Assembly: GCF_035582795.1 (NCBI RefSeq)
Contig: NC_134365.1
Coordinates: 222,163,887 to 222,227,886 of the forward strand
From: Mycteria americana
Lineage: Eukaryota > Chordata > Aves > Ciconiiformes > Ciconiidae
Direction of reading: 5' to 3'
DNA: 64,000 bases
Shown: positions 1 through 9,607 of the stretch, piece by piece
Layout of the letters: every line of letters begins with the position of its first letter
Position numbering within the stretch: position 1 is the first letter of the stretch
Made by a program: the position numbers and the translations under genes
The notes under the pieces: model-generated
The model's input: only the letters and a program-made list of their open reading frames with translations
Database searches by the model: none
Told to the model about the DNA's origin: nothing

Positions 1-207
1 CACCGAGAGGGTTATCAAGCATTGGAACAGGCTGCCCAGGGAAGTGGTTGAGTCGCCATCCCTGGAGGTATTTAAAGGACGTTTGGATGAGGTACTTATA
101 GACATGGTGTAGTGGTGGTTTTTGGCAGTGTTAGGTTTATGGTTGGACTCGATGATCTTAAAGGTCTTTTCCAACCTATATGATTCTGTGATTCTGTGAT
201 TTCTGTG
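1..207 (+). mobile_element. CR1 LINE, 3' tail (cut by window start)
   Basis: This matches the last ~207 bp of the CR1 at 23125-24191. It encodes the end of the CR1 ORF2 and the short 3' tail with repeated ATTCTGTG units. It is followed by AACCAG (208-213), the right target-site duplication seen intact around the 23125-24191 copy. Confidence 0.9.
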
Positions 208-2400
208 AACCAGAAAAAGTATCTACCAGGACTAACAAACGTTTATACCGGTTACATCTAGGTAACTAGGACAGATCTATTTGCCACTACTCCCCGGGCA
301 TTATTCCTCATTTTACATTTCCTCCTATTGTTTTCTTTTCCACCTTTGGATTGTTAGCACAACATACGGAACATTTTTTTAACACTATGATGTCGGCAAT
401 ACTTTGCATTTGTGGTCCCATAACATATTTTGTTTTGCAGTAAGGACCAATGCGTCAGAGCCCCTATGCGTTTCTTGGTGCAATTTCTTGAATGCAAATT
501 CCATTATCCTTTTGGGGATTAGAAGTTGGTTTCAAGGTGTCATCCACCATCCCTGTTCGTTTTTATACAATCCAATTGTTCAGCTAATTGATCTTCCTTT
601 TCAGTGTATTGTGGTGGAGTTAGTTCTAGACGACGTCCTGGGATTAAAGCTCCTTCCACATTCGACCTTTTCAGGGCTGCTTCTTTTGCAGCTATGTCCG
701 CTTTCCGATTTCCCTGATTAGATCACTGTTCCCTTTTTGGGGTGCGCCCTGCAATGAATTATTGCAGCTTTCTTTGGCTGTAATACAGCTAATTTCAGTT
801 CCATATTTAACAGGAGTTCCTTGTCAGTTTACAAGTCCCCTTTCTTTCCAAATTGCCCTGTGAGCATGGGCAACTCCAAAAGCATAGTTTGGATCTGTGA
901 AAGTATTAGCCTTTTCCCAGTACTTTTCTTCTGGAGCTCGAGTTAGAGCAATCAATTGCACCTTCTGGGCTGAAGTATTTTGAGGCAAAGATTCGGCTTC
1001 CAAAGCATGGTCTCTGGTCACTACTGCATATCCAGCCCATCGCTTTCCTCCGGACATGAAACTTGAGTTAGGGCTCCTAAAGCCACCTGCTGCCTCTCAT
1101 GCACAGATAGCTGAAAGGGTTCTTCTAAATTTGGAAGTCCTCATGCAGGGGCTTCCATAAGTCTTTTCTTGATTTCCTCAAAACACTTTTGACACTCAGC
1201 AGTCCATTCAAATAGTCCCTCCGGAGCCTTGATGGCAGCATGCGGTGGTTTAGCGATCGCTCCAAAACTAGGAATCCACAGCCCACACCGTCCAGCCCTA
1301 CCCAAGAATCCTCTCCGCTCTTTTTTTGATGCAGGCACAGCAATTCTGCCAACTGCCTCCTTCCGCTCTGCGCTCAATTTCCTCTGTCCCTGCGTGATTT
1401 CAAATCCCAGGTATCGAACTCTATCTTTTGCTATTTGTGCCTTTTGTTTTTGGAGACGTGATATCCTGCGAGTCCTGCAAAGTTCAGCAAACTAACTGTA
1501 GCTTCAAAACATTCACTGTACTTGCTTGAGCCAATTAATAAACCATCACCATATTGCAACAAGGTCATGTGTCCATTATTACCTTGCCATCGTTCCAATT
1601 CTTCTGCCAGTAGGTTACCAAATAACGTTGGGCTGGTTTTGAATCCTGTGGTAGTACAGTCCAACATAATTGAGTCTTTCGTCCGGTGGTCGGGCTTTCC
1701 CATTCGAAAGCAAAGATGCGCTGACTCTGTTCATCCACCGGAATGCAAAAGAAAGCATCTTTTCAATCTAGAACTGTAAAATACAGATGATTTTCAGGGA
1801 TGGAAGCAAGGGAAGTATAGGGCTTTGGCACCGCAGGGTGGACATCGACTGTGTGAGAGTTAATTTCCCACAGGTCCTGTACCAACCCATATTCTTGAGA
1901 ATTCGGCTTTCTTACTGGCAAAATGGCAGTATTACATTCTGATTGACACTCCCGTAATAGCCCATATTCTACAAAAGAATTAATGAGTGCTTCCAGTCCT
2001 TTCCGCCCCTCTCATCCCATAGGGTATTGTTTCTTTCTTACCGGTTGGGCTCCAGAGTTCAACTCAGTTTGGACTGGGGAAACGCTTTTTGCTCGTCCCG
2101 GCTTCCCCGACGCCCATACCAGCGGTATCGCTGCATTCAATCCTTCTTCGGGAACGTCGGCATTTTCATCCCTTTCACCTTGAGTCAGCAGACCCATTTG
2201 TGCTTTCCAGGCGTTTTCTGGGGGAATGTGCAGCTGTACCAAATTTTCAGAAGAAGTTATTTGTGCATTTAACTTGCACAGCAAATCTTGCCCCGACAAT
2301 GGCAAGGGGCACTCTGGCATGTAAAGAAATGAACGACTTACCGTGGTATTTCCAATTGTACACTCCACTGGTTGTAAGAATGACCTTCGAGTCCTTTTCC
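208..2400 (-). pseudogene. Class I ERV pol remnant (RT, RNase H, integrase start)
   Basis: On the minus strand, broken frames give a gammaretrovirus-like pol. A reverse transcriptase part lies near 1431-1860, connection/thumb near 1140-1380, RNase H near 720-1057, and the start of integrase near 208-450, cut by the CR1 at 1-207. The RT catalytic box near 1550 reads YGDG, so two of the usual Y-x-D-D positions are lost. Several stops and frameshifts are present. It is an old, inactive provirus fragment. The right-hand continuation is the gag/protease remnant; the left-hand continuation lies outside the window for this unit. Confidence 0.85.
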
Positions 2401-2433
2401 CGGTGGCACCAATGACACTAGTCTTGATTTTAC

Positions 2434-3625
2434 TTAAAGGTCCTGTACAATCAGGTAGGACGAGTGAGTTGCTCCGCTATCTATTAAGAAATCTATTGTT
2501 TCGTTCCCCAGCTTTGCTGGAACAAGAGGATCGGCTGGGGAAACTTTAATATATTCCTCCGGCCCCCTGCAGGCCAATCCCATCTCTGCCAATACCTCAG
2601 CAACTGCCTCTGCTCCTCTTTCCTGGTCATTCGAAAGGCATGGGCAATCTCTTTTCCAGTGGCCCTCTCGCTTACAATACGCACACTGCTTCGCTCCGAA
2701 AGGAATATCACTATGACTTTCCCCGGTATTCCCACGATTTCCTCCTCTACCTCGAAAGCCTCCTCTAAAATTTCCTCTGCCTCCTCCTCTGCCTCTTCCT
2801 TGCCCTTCTGACAAGGTGGCCAACAAGGAAGCTTGTAATTTTGATTTCTTTTGTTTTTCCTTTTCCCGGTTATTACAACCTTTGCAAGCAGTTGATAATA
2901 ATGGGGATATCGTCATGCCATCAGCACCATCCACTTTCTGCAATTTCTTTCTAATGTCGGGTGCTGCCTGACCAATGAACAACACATTAAGAAGTCTAGA
3001 ATCATTCTCATCCGCGGGGTCCAAATTAGCCCGCTTCCCAGCTGCTTCACATAATTTTTCAGAAAAGACCCATGGGGGGTCTTCATCTCCCTGTCGTATT
3101 TCACACAGTTTTGCCCAGTTCTGTGGCTTCTGGATTCCACGCTGGATTCCACACAGAATACATTTTTGGCATTCTCTTATTCCCTGTGACCCTCCACCAG
3201 TGTTTGGATCCCACCCGGGCTCCCCCCTGGGGAGACAGGCATCTAGGTATTCTCTGTAGTAAACAAATATTCCAAAAGAGCCTGACTGTCACCCCAATTA
3301 GGATTAGGAGTCATCATTACAGTTTTATGAGGCGCAACTAACACCTCAACATCCTCATCCTTTTCCTCTGTACCATTCGTTTTTGTTTTACAGCTTGTAC
3401 AACGAGAATTGCTATTCTTTTTCTTGACCAAATAGACACCATTTTGGTAGTTAGAATCCACAAGCCCACAGTTCTTCCAACTTCCCAATTGTTTCTTAAA
3501 GCAAAGAACACATCTACATACGGTATTTCATCCCATTTTTCACTCCTTCGACAGAATAACATTAATTGTAATACGGTATTATACTTCTTAGATCCATTTT
3601 CAGGCCATTTTTCACCATCATCCAA
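2434..3625 (-). pseudogene. Class I ERV gag-protease remnant
   Basis: Broken minus-strand frames cover a matrix-like part (3338-3625), a capsid-like part (2913-3490) and a nucleocapsid plus protease part (2434-3024). Nucleocapsid carries one CCHC knuckle (C-x2-C-x4-H-x4-C) near 2640-2690, preceded by an Arg/Gly-rich stretch. Protease still shows its D-S-G-A-T active-site motif near 2470. One knuckle and a gag-pro order fit class I (gammaretrovirus-like) ERVs. Frame changes between the parts show that it no longer makes a full polyprotein. Confidence 0.83.
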
Positions 3626-3660
3626 TTGATATTGCGGCCGCCATTGATTACGATATCGTT

Positions 3661-3712
3661 TCGCTACCGATCGCTACCGATCGCTACCGATTCGCTACCG
3701 TATCGCTACCGA
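3661..3712. repeat. Short tandem repeat, ~10-bp unit TCGCTACCGA
   Basis: Five near-perfect copies of TCGCTACCGA with 0-2 bp spacers lie just upstream (in ERV orientation) of the gag remnant. The same array is in unit 2 at 27645-27696. Confidence 0.9.
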
Positions 3713-4080
3713 TAAAGCCTAATCTGATGTTTCCTACCCTATTCACAGACCCAGAACAGAATGGGGGACGTCTCCCACCACTAAAACAGGCGGTAGAAAC
3801 AGTATGCTGCTGCGGCGTACCTCTCTTCGATGCGCCTCACGCAGAGCCCAGATGGGACAAAATGTCCCCAGATGCAGGCTACTTCCCAAAGGACTTTTCC
3901 TTTTTCCCTTGATCAGGTAAGGCCTCTTTTCCAACAGCGTTGCACCGTTGTGTCGCTTACCGCCTGACTGCAGGAGAGGAGCCGATGGAGTCCCCGATCA
4001 ACAGGTCGGTGCGCGCTGCGGTTCTCCTCCCCAACATCCACATGAGGTGAATTGTGTGGTTATATTTGATTATCACAACA
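3713..4080 (-). repeat. 5' LTR/leader of the class I ERV
   Basis: On the minus strand the element starts TGTTGTGATAATC at 4080, similar to the start of the 3' LTR at 22312. It is flanked at 4081-4084 by CCGG, the 4-bp target-site duplication. The inner LTR border and the primer-binding site could not be placed, and the body of this LTR differs clearly from the 3' LTR. Confidence 0.6.
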
Positions 4081-4084
4081 CCGG

Positions 4085-4712
4085 TGGTTGCTTCCACCAT
4101 TGTAAGCACATGGCGCTTGCCTTGGCGGGTTTCTGGGAGTGGGATAGAATGGATCTGCCAGGCCTCCCCATATTTCTATTTCAGCCATCGTCCTCCGTGC
4201 CAGCGAGCCTTTAACCACTTGACTGCAGATCCACCTGCTGGTTGTTTTGATGTTCCTCAGTGGCCCGGCTCTTGGGTATGTGAGCATCTACGTGACGTAT
4301 TTTACAACCAGGTTCTCCACCCGGGCAGCAATGTCTTGCCACGCTGCGGCAGCACAGACAGGTTTGCCTCTGCGCTGCCAGTTGCTCCGCTTCCACTGCT
4401 GCAAGCACCCCCACAGAGCAATTGCACTTAAACGTGACCCCCTCACTCCACGTAGCATCAGATGCATGAGGCGTAGAGGGGACCCTCCCTTTGGACATCC
4501 AGCCCAGCACCAGCAGTCGGGGTGCCAGCAGGAGCTGTGCTTCAGGACCAACCACTTCCAAAGCAGCTCGAACCCCTTCATATGCTGCCAGTATCTCTTT
4601 CAAGTTGGAGTACAGCGGGCCTGGGATCCTCTGTATCCCCGACTCCAAAACCCTAAGGGTCAACCTCGAGTCTCCCCTGGTGCTTTCTGCCAGAGGCTCC
4701 AGGTAGGGCCAT
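4085..4712 (-). pseudogene. ERV-L pol remnant: RNase H and integrase start
   Basis: Minus-strand broken frames match the RNase H domain and the beginning of integrase of an ERV-L type element. The sequence is cut at 4080/4085 by insertion of the class I ERV and at 4712/4718 by a solo LTR. It continues the ERV-L pol remnants at 5534-6022 and 6606-6810; its far 3' part appears in the array at 20743-21735. Confidence 0.8.
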
Positions 4713-4717
4713 TCTCC

Positions 4718-5528
4718 TGTCGCAGATGGAGTGAGTGTGCACTTCACTCGTTAGAGAAAAGTAAAAAAATATAGTTTATTGATACAGAATAGGGAGTTAA
4801 CAAAGTTCAATGCGACAGTGTTTTAATAAGATTCGATGGCGAGGTGCACTTGATTATTTACTGCATAGAGGACAGGGTCAGACAAAACTGTCAGGGAGAC
4901 CCTCCCGTTGAGTCATGAGGTTCGGAAAAGATCCCCTTGCTTTCTAAACTCCTTCTCAGAGAGGAGTCTAGGTGCGGCTAGATCCAGTCCTAGTCCCAGA
5001 CTTGGTCAACGGTTTATGTCTAAAGGATTATATATGTGCGCAATCAATCCTTTATATCACTTAGCTAAGATTTCAAAGTTTAGCATGCTATTAGTCACTT
5101 ACCGAGGATCTGTTGCGGCAAGGAATCTCTCAACCTCGAGGAGTAACCTTGAGAGGCGTCCCTGCTCAAGGGGAGATCCTGGCGTGCAGCCCGCTGCCGT
5201 GCAGGAGAGCTCAAAGGGCTCTTGGGCTGCTCACTATTTATGGGGGATAAGATGACTGACTCATAGTCATATTTGCATGCCGACCACAGGTTTTAGTTTC
5301 TTGGGTGGGTGCACAACACAATAGCCCTAGGCACAACACAATAGCCCAACACAGGCTATTGTTGGGCTAATAGCCCAACCCTTAGGTTATTGTGTTGTTA
5401 TCTGTCTCCTGAATCCACTTTGAGCCGATGGTGACCAGATGCATCCATTTACAATCACCACTGGTGGTTATCACCTAAGCAGGGTTGCAGGAGATAAAGG
5501 TCGAGGGCGGGGGAAGCACACCATCACA
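4718..5528 (-). repeat. Solo LTR (tRNA-Ser-primed ERV family)
   Basis: The LTR runs TGTGATGG (at 5528, minus) to CTGCGACA (at 4718) and is flanked by the 5-bp direct repeat TCTCC at 4713-4717 and 5529-5533. An AATAAA lies near the 3' end (minus, ~4775). It interrupts the ERV-L pol gene. The LTR at ~7890-8235 belongs to the same family and is followed there by a primer-binding site, which confirms the 3' border. Confidence 0.88.
5312..5398. repeat. Inverted-repeat cluster inside the solo LTR
   Basis: Repeated copies of ACACAATAGCCC and its reverse complement (GGCTATTGTG, GGTTATTGTGTTG) form nested arms, with outer arms at ~5313-5329 and ~5381-5398. The stretch could fold into a branched hairpin in single-stranded form. 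Confidence 0.75.
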
Positions 5529-5533
5529 TCTCC

Positions 5534-6022
5534 CCGGCTGCGGTGTAGAGCACATTCTTTACATCTTGCCCTGCCTGGACTGGCCCAAGGGCTACTGCGT
5601 GAACTGTCTCCCGTTCAATGTGTTCAAAGGCTTGGCGTTGCTCAGGGCCCCACTTGAAATCGTTCTCCTTCGGGGTCACTTGATAGAGAGGGCTTGCGAT
5701 CAGACTGTAATTTGGAATATGCATTCTCCAAAAACCCACAACGCCTAAGAAAGCTGGTGTTTCCTTTTTGCTAGTTGGTGGAGACATGGCTGTTACTTTG
5801 TTGGTCACACCCACTGGGATCTGACGACGTCCACCGGGCCATTTTATTCCTAAAAACTGGATCTCCTGTGCAGGTCCCTTGACCTTACTTTGCTTTATGG
5901 CAAAACCGGCTTTCAGGAGGATTTGGACTCTTTTCTTCCCTTTCTCAAAAACTTCTTCTGCTGTATTGCCCCACGCGATGATGTCATCAATGTATTGCAG
6001 ATGTTCGGAGCTTCACCCTGTT
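5534..6022 (-). pseudogene. ERV-L pol remnant: RT palm and connection
   Basis: The minus strand encodes an RT catalytic box of YIDD type near 5980-5995, then the RT connection region (frame 5524-5814) with the LG-x-x-GF-WR-like motif. It is cut by the solo LTR at 4718-5528 on one side and the solo LTR at 6028-6600 on the other. The same pol gene resumes at 6606. Confidence 0.83.
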
Positions 6023-6027
6023 CCAGT

Positions 6028-6600
6028 TGTGCTGGTTATGGCTGGGATAGAGTTAATTTTCTTGATAGTAGCCAGTATGGGGCTATGGTTTGGATTTGTG
6101 CTGAAAACACTGTCGATAACACGCTGATGCTGTAGTTGTTGCTAAGTACTGCTTACACTGGTCACGCACTTTTCAGCTCCCCGTGCTCTGCCAGGCGCTC
6201 GGGAAGCTGGGAGGGGGCACAGCCAGGACAGTTGGTCCAAACTGCCCAAAGGGCTATTCCATACCATATGGCGTCATGCTCAGTATAGAAAGCTGGGGAA
6301 GAAGAAAGTAGAAGGAAAGAGGGGACATTGGGAGTGATGGCGTTTGTCTTCCCAAGTCACCTGATGGAGCCCTGCTTTCCTGGAGATGGCTGAACCCCTG
6401 CCTGCCCAAGGGAAGGAGGGAATGAATTCCTCGCTTTGCTTTGCTTGCGTGCGGCTTTTGCTTTCCCTATTAAACTGTCTTTATCTCAACCCACGAGTGT
6501 TCTCACTTTTACCCTTCCGATTCTCTCCCCCATCCCAGTGGGGGGGAGTGAGCGAGCGGCTGCGTGGTGCTCAGTTGCCGGCTGGGGTTAAACCACGACA
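6028..6600 (+). repeat. Solo LTR of ERV-L type, 573 bp, with 5-bp TSD
   Basis: It runs TGTGCTGG to CCACGACA and is flanked by CCAGT at 6023-6027 and 6601-6605. It splits the RT coding region of an ERV-L remnant in the opposite orientation. Its first half matches the LTR at 20301-20742 (minus strand). Confidence 0.93.
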
Positions 6601-6605
6601 CCAGT

Positions 6606-6810
6606 GCAGTCTGGATCAGTCCCTGGCAAATGGTGGGGCTGTGTTTCCACCCCTGGGGCAGTCGATTCCAGGTGGACTGGACGCCCCTCCAGGTGAAAGC
6701 AAGCTGTGGCCTGCACTCTGCTGCCAAAGGCATTGAGAAAAACGCATTAGCGATATCAGTTGTGGCACACCACTTGGCTGCCTTTGACTCCAGGTCGTGC
6801 TGAAGTTCTA
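6606..6810 (-). pseudogene. ERV-L pol remnant: RT fingers/palm
   Basis: The minus strand reads the RT motif with D-I-A-N-A-F-F and the P-Q-G-W motif that comes before the YIDD box. The reading continues beyond the solo LTR into 5534-6022. The right border is set by the CR1 at 6811. Confidence 0.83.
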
Positions 6811-7795
6811 GCATAGAATCATAGAACCATAGAACCATAGAATCATAGAATGCTTTGGATTGGAAGGGACCTTTACAGGTCCCCTAGTCCAACCCCCCTG
6901 CAAGAGCAGGGACATCTGTAACTAGATCAGGTTGCTCAGAGCCGCCCATCCAACCTGACCCTGAATGTCTCCAGGGATGGGGCCTCCACTCTGGGCAACC
7001 TCTTCCAGTGCTTCCCCAGCCTCATTGTGAAAAATTTCTTTCTTAAATCCAGTCTAAATCTGCCCTCCCTTAGTTTAAAACGATTGCACCTTGTCCTGTC
7101 ACAACAGGCCTTGCTAAAAAGTCTGTCCCCCTCTTTCCTGTAGGCCCCCTTTAAGTAATGTAAAGCTGCTATAAGGTCTCCCGCAGCCTTCTCTTCTCCA
7201 GGCTGAACAACCCCAACTCTCTCAGCCTCTCCTCGTAGGAGAGGTGCTCCAGCCCTCGCATCATTTTCGTGGCCCTCCTCTGGACTCGCTCCAACAGCTC
7301 CATGTCCTTCTTGTGCTGAGGGCTCCAGAGCTGGACGCAGCACTGCAGGCGAGGTCTCACCGGAGCAGAGCAGAGTGGCAGAATCCCCTCCCTCGACCTG
7401 CTGGCCACGCTTCTTTGGATGCAGCCCAGGATACGGTTGGCCTTCTGGGCTGCGAGCACACATCGTTGGCTCATGTCCAGCTTTTCGTCCATCAGTACCC
7501 CCTAGTCCTTTTCGGCAGGGCTGCTCTCGATCACATCATCGCCCAGCCTGTATTGAAACTGAGGATTGCCCCGACCCAGGTGTAGGACCCTGCACTTGGC
7601 CTTGCTGAACTTCATGAGGTTCACACAGGCCCACTTCTCCAGCTTGTCCAGGTCCCTCTGCATGACATCCCGTCCTTCTGGCGTGTCAACTGCACCGCTC
7701 GGCTTGGTGTCATCCGCCAACTTGCTGAGGGTGCACTCGATCTGGCTGTCAATGTCACTGATGAAAATATTGAACAGCCCTGGTCCCAGTACGGC
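6811..7795 (-). mobile_element. CR1 LINE, 5'-truncated, minus strand
   Basis: The minus-strand translation in broken frames (7836-6936) shows the C-terminal CR1 ORF2: an F-A-D-D-T-K-like box with the phenylalanine changed, the leucine/arginine-rich region, and the end motif. The 3' tail at 6811-6850 has repeated ATAGAATC/ATAGAACC units. Stops and frameshifts show that it is inactive. Confidence 0.9.
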
Positions 7796-7889
7796 TCAAA
7801 GCGGATTCGGGAGACAGAGAACGCCACCATAGCCAAGGGCTAACTTGAGCAATGTGCCCAGCTAACCACAGTGCTGGTCAATGGCCGAC

Positions 7890-8235
7890 TCAAGCCACAT
7901 TTGGAAGAAACTAAAATCGGTGGTCGGGATGCAAATATGACTATGAGTCAATCATCTCACCCCCATAACTGGAGAGCAGCCCGAGAGCCCTTTGAGCAAT
8001 CCTGCACGGCACCGGGCCGCACGACAGCATCTCCCCTTGAGTAGGGAGGCCTCCCAAGGTTACGCCTGCTGCTGAGATCCCTCCCTCCTCGATATGGAGA
8101 CATTCCTTGCCACAACAGGTCCTTGGTAAGTGACTAATGGCTTGCTAAACTTTGTGAGCTTCGCTAGGGCTATATCTTAGGTTGATTGTGCACATATAAT
8201 CCTTTAGAGTGAAGTGAACCTCTCCATCTGCGACA
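7890..8235 (+). repeat. LTR of tRNA-Ser-primed ERV, 5'-truncated
   Basis: This is homologous on the plus strand to the solo LTR at 4718-5528 and ends with the same CTCCATCTGCGACA. Homology starts near 7890; the 7796-7889 stretch between CR1 and LTR holds nothing I recognise. It is followed by a primer-binding site. Confidence 0.82.
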
Positions 8236-8238
8236 AAC

Positions 8239-8256
8239 TGGCGTAGTTGGCGGGAT
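8239..8256 (+). other. Retroviral primer-binding site, tRNA-Ser-like
   Basis: TGGCGTAGTTGGCGGGAT lies 3 bp after the LTR end. It matches, at 16 of 18 positions by memory, the complement of the 3' end of vertebrate tRNA-Ser(AGA). A search against avian tRNA genes would settle the primer. Confidence 0.65.
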
Positions 8257-8545
8257 GGCAAGGAGTATCACCGATTATTTTCGGAGGCATGGAGTGAACC
8301 TGAGGCCCAGCTTCTCAGAAGAGTGGGCTCGTGACAACTGGCATCGTTGGGAAGCCGTTGAAGAGCACCTAGAGGTAACCAGGGGCCGTACAAAGGATGG
8401 CAAAGGGCAAGGAGTTATCTGCAAGAGGCTAGGCACCTGTTTAGAAGCTGCATATCAAGAAAGGGAGAACAGAAATAGAGAGGAGCAGGACCTAGAGAAA
8501 GAAACAGAAGGTAGAAAGGCAGCTGAGTTGCTACTGTCTTTATAA
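8255..8545 (+). pseudogene. gag-like leader frame of the tRNA-Ser-primed ERV
   Basis: A 96-codon frame starts with ATG inside the primer-binding site, which is closer than the usual leader. The peptide is charged, with two Trp residues near residues 24-31 and a Glu/Arg-rich coiled-coil-like end. By position it should be the start of gag. I see no diagnostic motif. Past the stop at 8545 the Glu/Lys-rich coding character goes on to about 8640, and the element is cut before the hexamer array at ~8740. Confidence 0.45.
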
Positions 8546-8766
8546 ACCAAACAAGTGCAGAAAGAGTTACAGGAGGAAGAGGAGAAAGGGCAAAAGTTGG
8601 GAGAAAAGGTCAAGACGATGCTTATGCAGGGACACCACTTGTCACTGATCTCCATGTGGACATTGAGCCATAGACCACCACCCTCTGGATACGAACATCC
8701 ACCCAATTCCTTATCCAATAAACACTTGTTCAGCTGTCCTTGGCTGGAGGGCCAGGTGTGCGGGCC

Positions 8767-9112
8767 CTTCTTCTCCTTCTCCTTCTCCTTCTCCTTCTCC
8801 TTCTCCTTCTCCTTCTCCTTCTCCTTCTCCTTCGCCTTCGCCTTCTCCTTCTCCTTCTCCTTCGCCTTCTCCTTCGCCTTCGCCTTCGCCTTCGCCTTCT
8901 CCTTCTCCTTCTCCTTCGCCTTCGCCTTCGCCTTCTCCTTCTCCTTCTCCTTCTCCTTCTCCTTCTCCTTCTCCTTCTCCTTCTCCTTCGCCTTCGCCTT
9001 CGCCTTCTCCTTCTCCTTCTCCTTCTCCTTCGCCTTCGCCTTCGCCTTCTCCTTCGCCTTCGCCTTCGCCTTCGCCTTCTCCTTCTCCTTCTCCTTCTCC
9101 TTCTCCTTCTCC
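8767..9112. repeat. Hexamer array (TTCTCC)n with TTCGCC variants, 346 bp
   Basis: A nearly pure pyrimidine array on the plus strand in which TTCTCC and TTCGCC hexamers alternate in blocks. All six frames stay open, giving low-complexity frames such as (EK/AK)n, (GE)n, (SF/AF)n, poly-R and poly-L. It starts just after a short sequence shared by gene copies A and B (TTGGCTGGAGGGCCAGGTGT) and ends ~285 bp before the TATA box of copy A. Unit 2 has one more hexamer. Confidence 0.95.
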
Positions 9113-9261
9113 CCCTCGCTGAAGCACCCCCAGCTCCCCCATCCTGCAGACCATGGGCTTCCAGCAGCTGCCATCCCTGACTTCCAGGGGGACATTCCAG
9201 GGGGACACCCGTCCTGAGCCGCTCGCACCCACCCGTACCAGCCAGGGAAGGGCGTGGGAGG

Positions 9262-9388
9262 CCACTGGGTGTCACAATGGGGGTCCCTGCCTGCCCCACG
9301 GGGTCACAATGGGGGTCCTAGCCAGCCCCACGATGTCACAAAGGGGGTCCCTGCCTGCCCCACGGGGTCACAAAGGGGGGCGTGCCTG
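9262..9388. repeat. Promoter-proximal tandem repeat, ~33-bp unit, ~3.8 copies
   Basis: Units contain [16 protein letters not shown] followed by GCCTGCCCCACGG. They lie directly upstream of the TATA box of copy A. Copy B has only two units at the same place (18657-18718), so the number of units changes between paralogs. Confidence 0.85.
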
Positions 9389-9398
9389 CCTGCCGTAC

Positions 9399-9404
9399 TA
9401 TAAA
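9399..9404 (+). promoter_or_regulatory. TATA box of gene copy A
   Basis: TATAAA followed by GGAGGG lies 209 bp before the start codon. Transcription should begin near 9430. The same box and 370 bp of flanking sequence are conserved in copy B. Confidence 0.7.
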
Positions 9405-9607
9405 GGAGGGTGCAGCTCCCCGCGGGAGCAGGCAGCAGGCGGTGGGCACCGCAGTCTGGCCTCATCTCGGCAGACTGCAGCCTCAGCCTCTGCCACACCA
9501 GCAGTGTTGGGGGTCCCGTCACTGCCCACCCAGGAGGTCCCTGGGGATCCGCGCGGCGGGCCTCTGCTGCTGACCCGGAGTGCCGCAGCTGCACCGCAGC
9601 CGCTGCC

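Noticed and set aside
3661-3712. Possible CRISPR-like array
   Set aside because: Units of 10 bp with 0-2 bp between them form a simple tandem repeat, and the host is a vertebrate.
8711-9299. Long frames of 140-260 codons over the hexamer array (poly-Arg, poly-Leu, Gly-Glu, Glu-Lys, Ser-Phe repeats)
   Set aside because: Pure products of a hexamer repeat that contains no stop in any frame; no conserved start, splice site or codon bias. The same holds for the array at 18080-18504 and for the unit 2 copies.
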